DNA of 64,000 nucleotides from UBA4085 sp964556755 (GCA_964556755.1 CAZKXI010000003.1:62001-126000), one strand, 5' to 3'. Positions 48,401-57,245 are shown, counted from the first letter of the stretch. Made by a program: numbers and translations. The notes: a model not told the origin generated them from the sequence alone.

Positions 48401-50115
48401 GGGAATGGGCCGCCCGCCTGGTCTTCGACGATGGATTCACGGAGGCCGAGATCGCCGGCCTGCGGCGAATCCTGACGGACCGGACCTTCCTGTCGCAGTC
48501 CATCGGACTGATCTTCGACCGCGAGGCCTTCGATCCCCGGGGAATCCCCGAGCAGGGCATCTGGATCTCGCGCCTGCCCGACTATGACCGCCGGCCCAAC
48601 GCCCGCGTCCGCATCCGGACCGCGGCCGGCGAGGCCTTCGACATGAGGCTCTTGGCCATGGACCCCTGGGGGCCGCGGCAGGAGAGCGAAACGCTCCTGT
48701 GGCACCTGGCTGTCGCCAACTCGCCGCAGGGGCGCCCCATCCTGCCGAGGATCGGAAGCCTGCGGCCGGGCCTCGGCGCGGTGACGATCCTCTATTCGGG
48801 CCGGCTCAACCTATGGGAGCGGCTGCGCCTGCAGGACGGCGACGCCGAGCCGGAGCGCTCGGTGCTGGGGCCCGGCCGCTGGGGGACGCTGGCGGTGGCC
48901 GGGATGACGGCCTTCTTCAAGGCCTGGCGCTACTCCGGAGGGAGAATCGTCCCGGGCCTCCCGGCGCCGACCAATGTCATGGCCTCGGACGGGGACGACC
49001 CGCCGGCCATGATCCATTCGCTGTCCGGCTGGCGGCCCTACGAAGGGCCGCTGTCGCTGGTCAGGCCGCTGCTGCGGAGCTTCTTTCTCAAGACCGCCGC
49101 GCACTATCCGTGGCTGGTCGGGCGGCAGGACGTCCGCTGGCTCTTCGAGTCGTGCTACGAGGCGCTCGGATACGCCGGGGCGTCGGCCTTCTTCGAGGAG
49201 CTGGGCGAGGCCTTGCGGCAGGAGCCCGAAGCCGGTCCGGGGGGCGTGCCGCTGCTCGATTCCCTGCAAGCTTACCTGGCCGAGTTCCGGGCCCACTACA
49301 TGATCCCCCTGCCGGCCGTCAACGCGGTCCGCCGCTACAAGGAATGGGAGCTTCAGAACCCCATGGCCGAGCCGGCCGAGCGCGAGGCCCGGGTCTTGGA
49401 CGCCTACGCCCGCTTCCGGCTGGACCGCTACCCCGAGACGGCCCGCTACTACCTCTACCGCCAGACCTACTACGCCGGGGCCGACGCGGCCGTCCTGGCC
49501 GCCTTCGACAAGCTGCTGGCCCGGATGTCGGAGGACGTTCAAGCCCCGGCCGTGCGCTTCGCCGAGCTCTCGGAGCTGCAGGCGTCCATCGCCGACGAGA
49601 CCGACCGGGCGGTGTTCGCCAAGATGGTCTTCCCGCGGGCCGCCTCCGGCCGGCGCGTGGACATCAAGCCCTTCGGCGAGGACAAGATCAAGCAGGTCAT
49701 CGTCCGCTCGACGCTGACCGACAAGCAAGGAGAGAGCTTCGATTTTGCCGAGACCTTCGACCCGGCGGAGATAGGACAGCTCTACCGGCTGTTCTACCTG
49801 GAGAACTTCCCCAAGGCCATCTCCCAACAGGACCGGCACTATATCCTGCGCGATGCCGGGGAAAGGGTCGTGGGCGGCCTTTGCTTCCGGTCGATGTCGA
49901 CATCGACCGCCTATATCGACGGCATCGTCGTCGCCTCGGCCCTCAAGGGCCGGGGGCTGGGGTCGGCGATGCTCGAGGAGTTCGGGCAGCGGATGGCCGC
50001 GGCCGGAGTCGGCGTCATCCTGACCCACTTCTACCTGCCCGGCTTCTTCCTCCACCAGGGCTTCCACGTGGATAAGCGCTGGGGCTCCCTGGTGCGGGAG
50101 CTGTCGCTTGGCTGA
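45460..50115 (+). CDS. Giant fusion: acyl-CoA synthetase-like domain, large uncharacterised centre, C-terminal GNAT
   Basis: 1551 residues, cytoplasmic. Residues about 100-640 form an adenylate-forming domain of the fatty acyl-CoA synthetase type: ATP loop TVLFTSGSTGRPKGVSF (about 273-290), SGFGMTEGTGG, ATGDVFAVMPNGYYRIVDR and IKDIYKNNRGETVAP, and the late Lys in ELTAKGSYNRKRI. Residues about 780-1020 look like helical repeats. About 1030-1400 contains ILPRIGSLRPGLGAVTILYS and GRWGTLAVAGMTAFFKAW and matches no domain I know. The last 120 residues are a GNAT acetyltransferase (ASALKGRGLGSAMLEEFG as acetyl-CoA loop). It may activate an acid and pass it to an amine in one chain, which is inference. 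No frameshift or stop interrupts it. Confidence 0.8.
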   Translation: MNGPAPAYSRSLKALLEAWRSRPDGGDAPALARALWEGLEAAAASGPLDPARAGLIREALFETGRRPFLRALGRDEARSRWAEAALRLIRLSGYTLLEMFRFRVAAHPDKPLFRDLSGGAPADWTYAQVGRKAREIAAALFQLAAEDGPARPPRVAIFADNGVESACADLACLFHDILDAPLNTHFSRDNLVDIFDRLDVTTVLTDTPARRLFLEQVREKTAQPFRILALDASAADESRGVPFLGEICKKLGAAEIESLLGARARLPLNGVATVLFTSGSTGRPKGVSFSIYNLVAKRFARAAALPDVGEDEVFLCFLPFYHTFGRYLEMLGSIYWGGTYVASGNPSPERLFSLFPKVGPTGFISVPVRWAQLYDICVEAVEAAGPGGDAEAALRRVVGPSLRWGLSAAGYLDPKVFRFFERHGIALSSGFGMTEGTGGITMTPPGRYVDNAHGLPLPGIEARLSEAGELQIRGAYVARYLDQAPPGGVVPYPDEPGGEDWLATGDVFAVMPNGYYRIVDRIKDIYKNNRGETVAPLKVESKFAGVPGIKRTFLVGDGRPFNVLFIVPDYGDAVLRAALDADGEREYYRRLVGAANLDLAPYERVVNFTVLDRDFEEARGELTAKGSYNRKRIEAGFAGEIEALYRKSYVELERDGWRIRLPHWFFRDLGVLEDEIFFVGDFLFDSSRKAMLPLAVAGDSGRRLIGDLEYRVEGPVIDLGLFARQPRLWFGNPALAAFCPCRTGWDVPAEGVGEQVFLPAERNRIYGPEDIAGPVRVREEDLVKAHRVAGRALFGPPAEARAALTEAEALLEEPDLRIAPLLRSRLEALARHPEEAVRCDAYRILLLDEPNPGYDRALTAFVQSGRSFLNEGSIEAIASSPIGPERFDALRLRMAAYRENVDWRGEGGAAAREPFLRILRLFVDFARYHPDYYRPVRAELASWVLLREDSELSRTALSRMSELDSDHEGWLSRRLRELGPGEWAARLVFDDGFTEAEIAGLRRILTDRTFLSQSIGLIFDREAFDPRGIPEQGIWISRLPDYDRRPNARVRIRTAAGEAFDMRLLAMDPWGPRQESETLLWHLAVANSPQGRPILPRIGSLRPGLGAVTILYSGRLNLWERLRLQDGDAEPERSVLGPGRWGTLAVAGMTAFFKAWRYSGGRIVPGLPAPTNVMASDGDDPPAMIHSLSGWRPYEGPLSLVRPLLRSFFLKTAAHYPWLVGRQDVRWLFESCYEALGYAGASAFFEELGEALRQEPEAGPGGVPLLDSLQAYLAEFRAHYMIPLPAVNAVRRYKEWELQNPMAEPAEREARVLDAYARFRLDRYPETARYYLYRQTYYAGADAAVLAAFDKLLARMSEDVQAPAVRFAELSELQASIADETDRAVFAKMVFPRAASGRRVDIKPFGEDKIKQVIVRSTLTDKQGESFDFAETFDPAEIGQLYRLFYLENFPKAISQQDRHYILRDAGERVVGGLCFRSMSTSTAYIDGIVVASALKGRGLGSAMLEEFGQRMAAAGVGVILTHFYLPGFFLHQGFHVDKRWGSLVRELSLG

Positions 50116-50252
50116 ATCATCATCGCCGGCGGGCGGCGATTCCGCACCGTGGGCTGGATCGACGCAGCTCGGATCAAACGGTCCGGCTCAATAATCGCCT
50201 GGGCGAAGTCAGGTAGATCAGGCAGTTACAGGTGGTGTCCCCAAATTATATC

Positions 50253-50309
50253 TTGACAATTGGATTTGAATGGTATATTAAGGACCAGACCATATGAATG
50301 GTATGGACC
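50253..50309 (+). promoter_or_regulatory. Promoter and palindromic operator of the glutamate mutase operon
   Basis: TTGACA (50253-50258) is followed by an AT-rich -10 region TATATTAA (50274-50281). Immediately downstream is an imperfect palindrome, GGACCAGACCAT (50282-50293), ATGA, ATGGTATGGACC (50298-50309), 10 of 12 positions pairing. TGAATGGTAT also occurs twice (50267-50276, 50295-50304). The position over the transcript start fits repression by the GntR protein encoded next. Confidence 0.6.
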
Positions 50310-50321
50310 ACAGGAGGGATA

Positions 50322-51332
50322 ATGTTCAACATCAAGCTCGATAAGGCCGACGGAGCGAAACCGGCCTACCAGCAGATCATCGAACACCTCGAACATCTGA
50401 TCCGCACCTCCCGCCTCAATTCCGGCGACAGGCTGCCCCCCGAAAGGGAGCTGGCCGAGACGCTCGGCGCCGCCCGCGGCACCGTCAAGAAAGCCTACGA
50501 GGAGCTCAACCGCAGGGGCTTGATTGAAGTGACTCAGGGCCGCGGCAGCTTCGTCGCCGCCCTGCCGGCCCCCTCCACGGTCGACCGCAAGGACCGGGCG
50601 GTCGGCCTCATCAACGGCCTCATCGACGAGCTCATCCGGATGAAGTTCTCCCACCAGGAGATCAAGGCCTTCTTCGACCTCCGTCTCTTGGAGCGCGAGG
50701 AGGCCCTGCGCGGCCTGGCCGTGGCCGCCGTCGACTGCAATCCCGAGGCTTTGGAGATCTACGAGAAGCAGATCTACCTGCTGCCCTTCGTCAACATGGC
50801 CAAGTTCCTCCTGGACGACGTCCTCAAAGACCCGGCCCTCGGCCGCCGCCTGGCCCAGTACGACCTCATCCTGACCACCCCCACCCACGTCGATGACATC
50901 AAGTCGCGCTACCCCGAGGTCGCCGACAAGGTCCTGCCGGTCTCCGTGGCCCCGGCCCGCGACTCCATCATCCGCCTGGCCCGGCTGACGCCCTCGCAGA
51001 GGATCGGCGTCGTCTGCCGCTCGCGACGCTTCCACGCCATCATCACCCGGCACCTCAAGGAGTTCGGCATCCCCTCCGAAGGCGTCTCCGTCCTCTATTA
51101 CGAAGGCGAGGAGCTGGAGCGGCTGGACGTCTTCATCAGGGCTCTGGACGCGGTCATCATCCCGCCCGGGCTCTCGCTCCTGCGCCAGAAGGAGTATGTC
51201 TCCGCGGTCCAGGACTTCACCGAGCGCGGCGGCGTCGTCGTCCCCTTCGACTACAAGATCGAGCAGGGCTCTCTCCTCCACGTCGAGGAGCGCCTGCACG
51301 GCATCCTGGAAGCCGCCTCCGGGCGGGCCTGA
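50322..51332 (+). CDS. GntR-family transcriptional regulator of the glutamate mutase operon
   Basis: 336 residues from the ATG with AGGAGGG upstream. The N-terminal winged helix (about 1-75) is a GntR domain of the YtrA-like kind: PAYQQIIEHLEHLIRTSRLN, SGDRLPPERELAETLGAARG and TVKKAYEELNRRGLIEVTQG. The C-terminal 230 residues form an alpha/beta domain (LILTTPTHVDDI; RIGVVCRSRRFHAIITRHLK; DAVIIPPGLSL) that may sense a metabolite. It heads the operon 10 bases before glmS and probably binds the palindrome in front of itself. Confidence 0.9.
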   Translation: MFNIKLDKADGAKPAYQQIIEHLEHLIRTSRLNSGDRLPPERELAETLGAARGTVKKAYEELNRRGLIEVTQGRGSFVAALPAPSTVDRKDRAVGLINGLIDELIRMKFSHQEIKAFFDLRLLEREEALRGLAVAAVDCNPEALEIYEKQIYLLPFVNMAKFLLDDVLKDPALGRRLAQYDLILTTPTHVDDIKSRYPEVADKVLPVSVAPARDSIIRLARLTPSQRIGVVCRSRRFHAIITRHLKEFGIPSEGVSVLYYEGEELERLDVFIRALDAVIIPPGLSLLRQKEYVSAVQDFTERGGVVVPFDYKIEQGSLLHVEERLHGILEAASGRA

Positions 51333-51342
51333 GAGGCGGTCC

Positions 51343-51759
51343 ATGAACATCGTGCTCGGCGTCATCGGCGCGGATTGCCACTCCGTTGGCAACAAGATCC
51401 TGGAAGCCACCTTCAGCGAGGCCGGCTTCCACGTCATCAACCTCGGCGTCATGGTCAGCCAGGAGGAGTTCATCGACGCGGCCGTCGAGTCCGACGCCAA
51501 GGCCATCCTGGTCTCCTCGCTCTACGGCCACGGCGAGATCGACTGCGAAGGGCTGCGCCAGAAGTGCGAGGAGCGCGGCCTGGAGGACATCGTCCTCTAC
51601 GTCGGCGGCAACCTGGTCGTGGGCAAGACGCCCTTCGAGGAGGTTGAGCGCAAGTTCAAGGCCATGGGCTTCGACCGCGTCTTTCCGCCCAGCGCCGATC
51701 TGAGCCGCGCGGCCGAGGACCTCAGGGCCGACATCGCTTCGCGGAGCCGCCATGCCTGA
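51343..51759 (+). CDS. glmS: Glutamate mutase, cobalamin-binding S (sigma) subunit
   Basis: 138 residues, as usual for GlmS/MutS. The cobalamin motif D-x-H-x-x-G is Asp11-Cys-His13-Ser-Val-Gly16 (GADCHSVGNKIL), where His13 is the lower ligand to cobalt, and GGNLVVG near residue 90 binds the nucleotide tail. With GlmE it forms adenosylcobalamin-dependent glutamate mutase, which turns L-glutamate into (2S,3S)-3-methylaspartate. Its stop overlaps the mutL start by 8 bases. Confidence 0.96.
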   Translation: MNIVLGVIGADCHSVGNKILEATFSEAGFHVINLGVMVSQEEFIDAAVESDAKAILVSSLYGHGEIDCEGLRQKCEERGLEDIVLYVGGNLVVGKTPFEEVERKFKAMGFDRVFPPSADLSRAAEDLRADIASRSRHA

Positions 51760-53170
51760 TCCGGCCCTGTTGAGCGTCGACATCGGCTCGACCTTCACCA
51801 AGGGGGCGCTCTTCGTCCCCCAGGGGGACGCCTTCGCCCTGAAGGCCCAGGCCGCCGTGCCGACCACCGTCGACGATCTCTCCCGCGGCTACGACCAGGT
51901 CGAGGCCGTCCTGAAGGAGGCGGCGGGACCGGCCGGCATCGCCCGGGCCTGGTTCTCCTCCTCGGCCCGCGGCGGCCTGAAGATCGCCGCCGTCGGGCTG
52001 ACCGTCGACCTGACCGTCTCGATCGCCCGCCAGGCCGCCTGCTCGGCCGGCGGCAGGGTCGTCCAGGCCTACTCCTACAAGCTGACCCGCGACGAGATCG
52101 CGGAGCTGGAAGCCCTGGCCCCCGACATCATCCTCTTCACCGGCGGCACCGACGGCGGCCACGAGCGGACCAATCTCCTCAACGCCGAGGCCCTGGCCGC
52201 CTCCTCCCTGGCCTCCACTATCCTCTACGCCGGCAACGCCAAGATTCGCGACGAGGTCATGGACCGCCTCCGCGGCAAGGGCAAGGACGCGGTGGCCGCC
52301 GACAACGTCATGCCCGAAGTGGGCGAGGTCAGGATCGAGCCGGCCCGCGAGGTCATCCGCCGCGTCTTCCTGGAGCGGATCGTGGACGGCAAGGGCCTGT
52401 CCCGCGTCGTCGACCGCATCGGGACCGATCCCAAGCCGACTCCGCTGGCCGTCTATGACCTGGTCCGGGCCATCCCGGACGCCGTGCCCGGGTGGGACGA
52501 CCTGGCGGTCATCGACATGGGCGGGGCGACCACGGACTTCACCTCCAACACCGAGGCCGGCCACTCCTCCGACGCCGGCGTGCTGGTCAAGGGGCTGCCC
52601 GAGCCGCGCCTCAAGCGGACCGTCGAGGGCGACCTGGGCCTGCGGGTCTCCGTGCTGGCGCTGGCCGCCTCGGAGTCGCGCTACCTGGCGGACCGCTGCC
52701 GAGCCGAGGGGATCGATCCGGCCGCCTTCGCCGCCTACGTCGCCGGCGTCGCGGCCCGCCCCGAGTCCGTTCCGGCCGACGACTTCGAGACGCGCTGCGA
52801 CGCCCTCCTGGCCGGCGCCTGCGTCCGGGCCGCGGCTTTGCGCCACGCCGGCCGCCAATCCCGGCTGGCGACGCCCCAGGGCGTCTTCCTCGTCCAGAGG
52901 GGCCGGAACCTCGGGCGCCTGCGCCGCCTGGTCGGATCCGGCGGCTACCTGTCGCGCTGCCGGGACGCCGCGGTCCTGCGCCAGGCCTGCCTGGGCCCGG
53001 CCGAGGATCCCGAGGACCAGCCGCTTCTTCCGTCTTCGCCCGAGCTCTATGCCGATGCCCGCTATCTCTTCCCGTTGCTCGGGAGCTTGGTCAACGATTA
53101 TCCCGCGGAAGCCGCCCGGACGGCCGTCCGGGAGACCGTCAAAATGGAATCGACGAGGTCATCATCATGA
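51752..53170 (+). CDS. glmL: MutL/GlmL, ASKHA-fold ATPase linked to glutamate mutase
   Basis: 472 residues. Actin/Hsp70-type ATPase motifs: phosphate 1 LLSVDIGSTFTKGALF and phosphate 2 AVIDMGGATTDFTSN, plus ILFTGGTDGGHE. The protein is always found beside glutamate mutase in clostridia and is thought to repair or reactivate the cobalamin enzyme, as diol dehydratase reactivases do; this has not been shown for most members. The gene overlaps both neighbours (8 bases with glmS, 4 with glmE), so the three are translated as a unit. Confidence 0.93.
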   Translation: MPDPALLSVDIGSTFTKGALFVPQGDAFALKAQAAVPTTVDDLSRGYDQVEAVLKEAAGPAGIARAWFSSSARGGLKIAAVGLTVDLTVSIARQAACSAGGRVVQAYSYKLTRDEIAELEALAPDIILFTGGTDGGHERTNLLNAEALAASSLASTILYAGNAKIRDEVMDRLRGKGKDAVAADNVMPEVGEVRIEPAREVIRRVFLERIVDGKGLSRVVDRIGTDPKPTPLAVYDLVRAIPDAVPGWDDLAVIDMGGATTDFTSNTEAGHSSDAGVLVKGLPEPRLKRTVEGDLGLRVSVLALAASESRYLADRCRAEGIDPAAFAAYVAGVAARPESVPADDFETRCDALLAGACVRAAALRHAGRQSRLATPQGVFLVQRGRNLGRLRRLVGSGGYLSRCRDAAVLRQACLGPAEDPEDQPLLPSSPELYADARYLFPLLGSLVNDYPAEAARTAVRETVKMESTRSSS

Positions 53171-54615
53171 ACAGCCATGCTTTGCCCTGGAAGGACTTCC
53201 TGGCCGAGAGGGATGAGGTCCTGCGCGCCTGGCCGACCGGCCGCGGGATCACCCTCGAGGACGGCATCCGCTACCAGTCCGGAATCCCCAAGGACAAGAA
53301 CTTCGCCCTGGCCATGCGCCGGGCCCGCGAGACCGGCAAGACCCTGACCCAGCCGCGGGCCGGGGTGGCCCTGGTCGATCAGCACATCCAGCTCCTCCGC
53401 TACCTCGAGTCCGAGGGCGGGGCGGACCTTCTGCCGACGACCATCGACGCCTACACCCGCCAGAACCGCTACGAGGAGGCGGCCAAGGGGATCGAGAAGT
53501 CCCAGGCCGCCGGCCACTCGCTGCTCAACGGCTTCCCGGCGGTCAACCACGGAGTCGAGGGATGCCGCCGGGTGACCGAGGCGGTGCGGCGTCCCATCCA
53601 GGTCCGCCATGGAACCCCCGACGCCCGGCTCCTGGCCGAGATCGCCCTGGCCTCCGGCTTCACCTCCTATGAGGGCGGCGGGATCTCCTACAATATCCCC
53701 TACGCCAAGAAGGTCCCCCTGGACAAGTCCATCCGCGACTGGCAGTACGTCGACCGGCTGGTCGGCTATTACGAGGAGAACGGCGTCCCCATCAACCGGG
53801 AGCCCTTCGGGCCGCTGACCGGGACCCTGGTCCCGCCCTTCATCAGCCACGCCGTGGCCATCCTGGAGGGGCTGCTGGCCCTGGAGCAGGGCGTCCAATC
53901 GCTGACCCTGGGCTACGGCCAGGGCGGCAACATCGTCCAGGACCTGGCCGCGGTGGCCTCGCTTCGCGAGCTGGCCCACGCGTACTTCCATCGGGCCGGC
54001 TACGACGACTACGACCTGACCATCGTCTTCCACCAGTGGATGGGGGGCTTCCCCGAGGACGAGGCCAAGGCCTTCTCGGTCATCAACCTGGGGGCCGTGG
54101 TGGCGGCCATGGCCAAGGCCGAGAAGATCATCGTCAAGACGCCCCACGAGGCCATGGGCATCCCGACCAAGGAGGCCAACGCGGCCGGCCTGAAGTCGAC
54201 CCGGCAGATCCTGAGCATGGTCGAGGAGCAGAGAGTCTGCGGCGACAACGCCTCGGTCCGCGACGAGATCGCCCTGATCGGGCGCGAGGTGGCCTGCCTG
54301 ATGAAGGCCGTCGAGGCCGGGGGCGAGGGCGACCTGGCCCGCGGCGCGGTCCGGGCCTTCGCGGCCGGGCTGCTCGACGTGCCCTTCGCCCCGTCCGCCT
54401 TCAACCGGGGCAAGGTCCTGCCCATCCGCGACAACGAAGGCTTCATCCGGGTCTACGCCAAGGGCTTCCTGCCCCTGGACCCGGAGATCATGGCCGTGCA
54501 CAAGGCCCGGCTCGAGGAGCGGGCCAAGGCCGAGGGCCGGGCCGTCTCCTTCCAGATGGTCACGGACGACATCTACGCCATCAGCAAAGGCAAGCTCATC
54601 GGGAGGCCGAAATGA
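53167..54615 (+). CDS. glmE: Glutamate mutase, catalytic E (epsilon) subunit
   Basis: 482 residues, typical for GlmE. A TIM barrel that binds glutamate and the adenosyl group: GFPAVNHGVEGCRRVTEAVR, PIQVRHGTPDARLLAEIALA, SGFTSYEGGGISYNIPYAKK, EPFGPLTGTLVPPFISHAVA, and VFHQWMGGFPEDEAKAFSVI. The Arg and Glu residues that hold the substrate carboxylates lie in these segments by family analogy. Starts in the mutL stop (ATGA) and ends in the ammonia-lyase start (ATGA). Confidence 0.96.
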   Translation: MNSHALPWKDFLAERDEVLRAWPTGRGITLEDGIRYQSGIPKDKNFALAMRRARETGKTLTQPRAGVALVDQHIQLLRYLESEGGADLLPTTIDAYTRQNRYEEAAKGIEKSQAAGHSLLNGFPAVNHGVEGCRRVTEAVRRPIQVRHGTPDARLLAEIALASGFTSYEGGGISYNIPYAKKVPLDKSIRDWQYVDRLVGYYEENGVPINREPFGPLTGTLVPPFISHAVAILEGLLALEQGVQSLTLGYGQGGNIVQDLAAVASLRELAHAYFHRAGYDDYDLTIVFHQWMGGFPEDEAKAFSVINLGAVVAAMAKAEKIIVKTPHEAMGIPTKEANAAGLKSTRQILSMVEEQRVCGDNASVRDEIALIGREVACLMKAVEAGGEGDLARGAVRAFAAGLLDVPFAPSAFNRGKVLPIRDNEGFIRVYAKGFLPLDPEIMAVHKARLEERAKAEGRAVSFQMVTDDIYAISKGKLIGRPK

Positions 54616-55868
54616 AGATCCAAAAAGCCTATTTCACGCCGGGATTCTCGGCGTTCTTCTTCGACGACCAGCGGGCCATCAAGGCCGGCGCGACCCACGA
54701 CGGCTTCGTCTACAAAGGCGGGGTCGTGACCGATGGATTCCGCAGCATCCGCCAGGCCGGCCAGAGCGTCTCGGTCAACCTGGTCCTGGAGGACGGCTCG
54801 GTGGCCGTCGGCGACTGCGCCGCGGTCCAGTACTCGGGCGCGGGAGGGCGCGACCCGCTCTTCCAGAGCTCCGAGGTCATTCCCTTCCTGGAGAGCCGCA
54901 TCCGGCCGCTGCTGGAAGGCCGGACGATCGAGCCTTTCCGGTCCATGGCCGCCGCCTTCGAAGGCCTGGAATTCGACGGCCGCCGCCTCCACACCGCGGT
55001 CCGCTACGGCCTGTCGCAGGCCCTGTTGATGGCCCGGGCCCTGGAGCGCCGCCGCCTGATGGCCGAGGTCGTGGCCGAGGAGTACGGCCGCCCGGCTCCC
55101 GCCGGGCGCGTCCCCATCTTCGGCCAGAGCGGCGACAACCGCTACGAGAACGTCGACAAGATGATCCTCAAGGAAGTCGACGTCCTCCCGCACGGCCTGA
55201 TCAACCACATCGAGGAGAAGCTCGGCCGCCGCGGCGAGAAGCTCCAGGAGTATGTGGAGTGGCTGGTCGGCCGGGTAGCGGCCCTGCGGCGTCGCCCGGA
55301 CTACAAGCCCCACCTGCACATCGACGTCTACGGCACGATCGGAGCGGCCCTGGGCCTGGACGCCGGCGTCATCGCCGACTTTCTGGCCCGCCTGGAGATG
55401 TCCGCCGGCGGCCACGAGCTCTACATCGAGGGTCCGGTGGACGTCGAGGAGAAAGGCCGCCAGATCGAGACTCTCAAGGCGATCACCGAAGCCCTGCGGG
55501 CCAAGGGCTGCGGCGTCAAGATCGTGGCCGACGAGTGGTGCAACACCCTGGAAGACATCCGCGAGTTCACCGACGCCGGCGCCTGCCACATGGTCCAGAT
55601 CAAGACGCCCGACCTGGGCGGCATCCAGAACACGGCCGAGAGCGTCCTCTACTGCAAGGCCCACGGCATGGAGGCCTACCAGGGCGGGACGTGCAACGAG
55701 ACCGATGTCTCGGCCCGGGCCTGCGTTCACGTGGCCGTGGCCGCCGGGGCCGACCTGACCCTGGCCAAGCCCGGCATGGGATTCGACGAAGGCTATACCA
55801 TCGTCAACAACGAGATGGAGCGCATCCTGGCCGTGTCCCGGGCCCGCTCCCGGGGAGACATCCGATGA
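54612..55868 (+). CDS. mal: Methylaspartate ammonia-lyase
   Basis: 418 residues of the enolase superfamily. It removes ammonia from 3-methylaspartate to give mesaconate. His194 (VLPHGLINHIEEKLG) and Lys331 (MVQIKTPDLGG) fall on exactly the residue numbers of the two catalytic bases of the Citrobacter amalonaticum enzyme. Magnesium ligands are visible in HIDVYGTIGAALG, LYIEGPVDVEE and KIVADEWCNTLED. The gene overlaps its neighbours by four bases on both sides. Confidence 0.96.
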   Translation: MKIQKAYFTPGFSAFFFDDQRAIKAGATHDGFVYKGGVVTDGFRSIRQAGQSVSVNLVLEDGSVAVGDCAAVQYSGAGGRDPLFQSSEVIPFLESRIRPLLEGRTIEPFRSMAAAFEGLEFDGRRLHTAVRYGLSQALLMARALERRRLMAEVVAEEYGRPAPAGRVPIFGQSGDNRYENVDKMILKEVDVLPHGLINHIEEKLGRRGEKLQEYVEWLVGRVAALRRRPDYKPHLHIDVYGTIGAALGLDAGVIADFLARLEMSAGGHELYIEGPVDVEEKGRQIETLKAITEALRAKGCGVKIVADEWCNTLEDIREFTDAGACHMVQIKTPDLGGIQNTAESVLYCKAHGMEAYQGGTCNETDVSARACVHVAVAAGADLTLAKPGMGFDEGYTIVNNEMERILAVSRARSRGDIR

Positions 55869-57229
55869 GCCGCCGCGAAGAGGAGTTCCGGGTCCTGTCC
55901 GCCACCGCCATCCTGGGCTACGGCTTCCCGCAGGCCTCCTTCGAGGCCGGGCTGCGGCGCAAGCCCCACCTGATCGCGGCCGACGCGGGATCGACCGATC
56001 CCGGCCCCTACTACCTGGGCGCCGGCAAGTCCTTCACCAACCGCGACGCCGTCAAGCGCGACCTGCGGTTCATGCTCCAAGCCGGGATCCAGCGCGGCAT
56101 CCCCGTCGTCGTCGGCACGGCCGGCGGCAGCGGGGCCCGGCCGCACGTCGACTGGTGCGAGGCGATCATCCGCGAGATCGCCCGCGAGGAGGGCCTGAGG
56201 TTCCGGATGGCCATCGTCTACGGCGACGTCGACAAGAAGCGGGTCCGGGCCCACCTCCGCAAGGGCGAGATCGTGCCCCTGGCCTGCGTGCCGCCGCTGG
56301 ACGAGGCCGCTCTGGACGCCTCGACCCACATCGTGGCCCAGATGGGTGTGGAGCCCCTCCTGCAGGCCCTCGACACCGGCTGCGACGTGGTCCTGGCCGG
56401 CCGCTGCTACGACCCGGCCGTCTTCGCCGCCCCGGCCATCCGGCGCGGCTTCGATCCCGGCCTGGCCCTGCACATGGGCAAGATCCTGGAATGCGCGGCC
56501 ATCGCCGCCACCCCCGGCTCGGGCGCCGACTGCGCCCTGGGCACGCTGAAGAGAGACTCCTTCATCCTGGAAGCCCTCAACCCCAAGCGCCGGTTCACCA
56601 CGGCCTCCACCGCCGCCCACACCCTCTACGAGAAGTCGGATCCCACGCACCTTCCCGGGCCGGGCGGGGAGATCGACCTGACCGCCTGCACCTTCACCGA
56701 CCTGCCCGGCGGGCGGGTCGAGGTCCGCGGCAGCCGGCACGTCGAGACCGAGAGATACTGGGTCAAGCTGGAGGGCGTCCGGCGGGCCGGATTCCGGACC
56801 ATCTCGGTGGCCGGGACCCGCGACCCGATCATGATCGCCTCCATCGACTCCATCCTGGAGGCGGTCCAGGCCCAGGTCCGGGAGATCCTCAAGAGCGAGC
56901 GCATCGACGGCCGGGTCCAGTTCCACGTCTACGGCCGGGACGGCGTCATGGGCGCCCTGGAGCCCGAGACGACTGTCCGCAGCCACGAGCTGGGGCTGAT
57001 CATCGAGGCCGTGGCCCCGACCGAGCGCGAGTCCGAGTCGCTCTGCAGCCTGACCCGCTCGACCCTCCTGCACTACGGCTACCCCGGCCGCATCTCCACG
57101 GCCGGCAACCTGGCCTTCCCCTTCTCGCCCTCCGACGCCAAGATGGGCGAGGTCTTCGAGTTCTCGGTCTACCACCTGATGCCGGTCAAGGACCAGGGCA
57201 TCTTCAAGATCCGGACCGTCCGCATCTGA
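55865..57229 (+). CDS. AtuA-like (DUF1446) protein in the methylaspartate operon
   Basis: 454 residues, cytoplasmic. DUF1446/AtuA family features: LIAADAGSTDPGPYYLGAGK, VVVGTAGGSGARPHVDWC, VVLAGRCYDPAVFAAPAIRR and STAAHTLYEKSDPTHLPGPG. AtuA was named from acyclic terpene use in Pseudomonas, but its reaction is unknown. It starts inside the ammonia-lyase stop, and a DUF4387 gene follows after 16 bases; the two families are often adjacent and probably form one complex. A role in handling mesaconate, citramalate or a CoA ester is plausible by context only. Confidence 0.85.
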   Translation: MSRREEEFRVLSATAILGYGFPQASFEAGLRRKPHLIAADAGSTDPGPYYLGAGKSFTNRDAVKRDLRFMLQAGIQRGIPVVVGTAGGSGARPHVDWCEAIIREIAREEGLRFRMAIVYGDVDKKRVRAHLRKGEIVPLACVPPLDEAALDASTHIVAQMGVEPLLQALDTGCDVVLAGRCYDPAVFAAPAIRRGFDPGLALHMGKILECAAIAATPGSGADCALGTLKRDSFILEALNPKRRFTTASTAAHTLYEKSDPTHLPGPGGEIDLTACTFTDLPGGRVEVRGSRHVETERYWVKLEGVRRAGFRTISVAGTRDPIMIASIDSILEAVQAQVREILKSERIDGRVQFHVYGRDGVMGALEPETTVRSHELGLIIEAVAPTERESESLCSLTRSTLLHYGYPGRISTAGNLAFPFSPSDAKMGEVFEFSVYHLMPVKDQGIFKIRTVRI

Positions 57230-57245
57230 GAGAGAGGAGCTGAAC

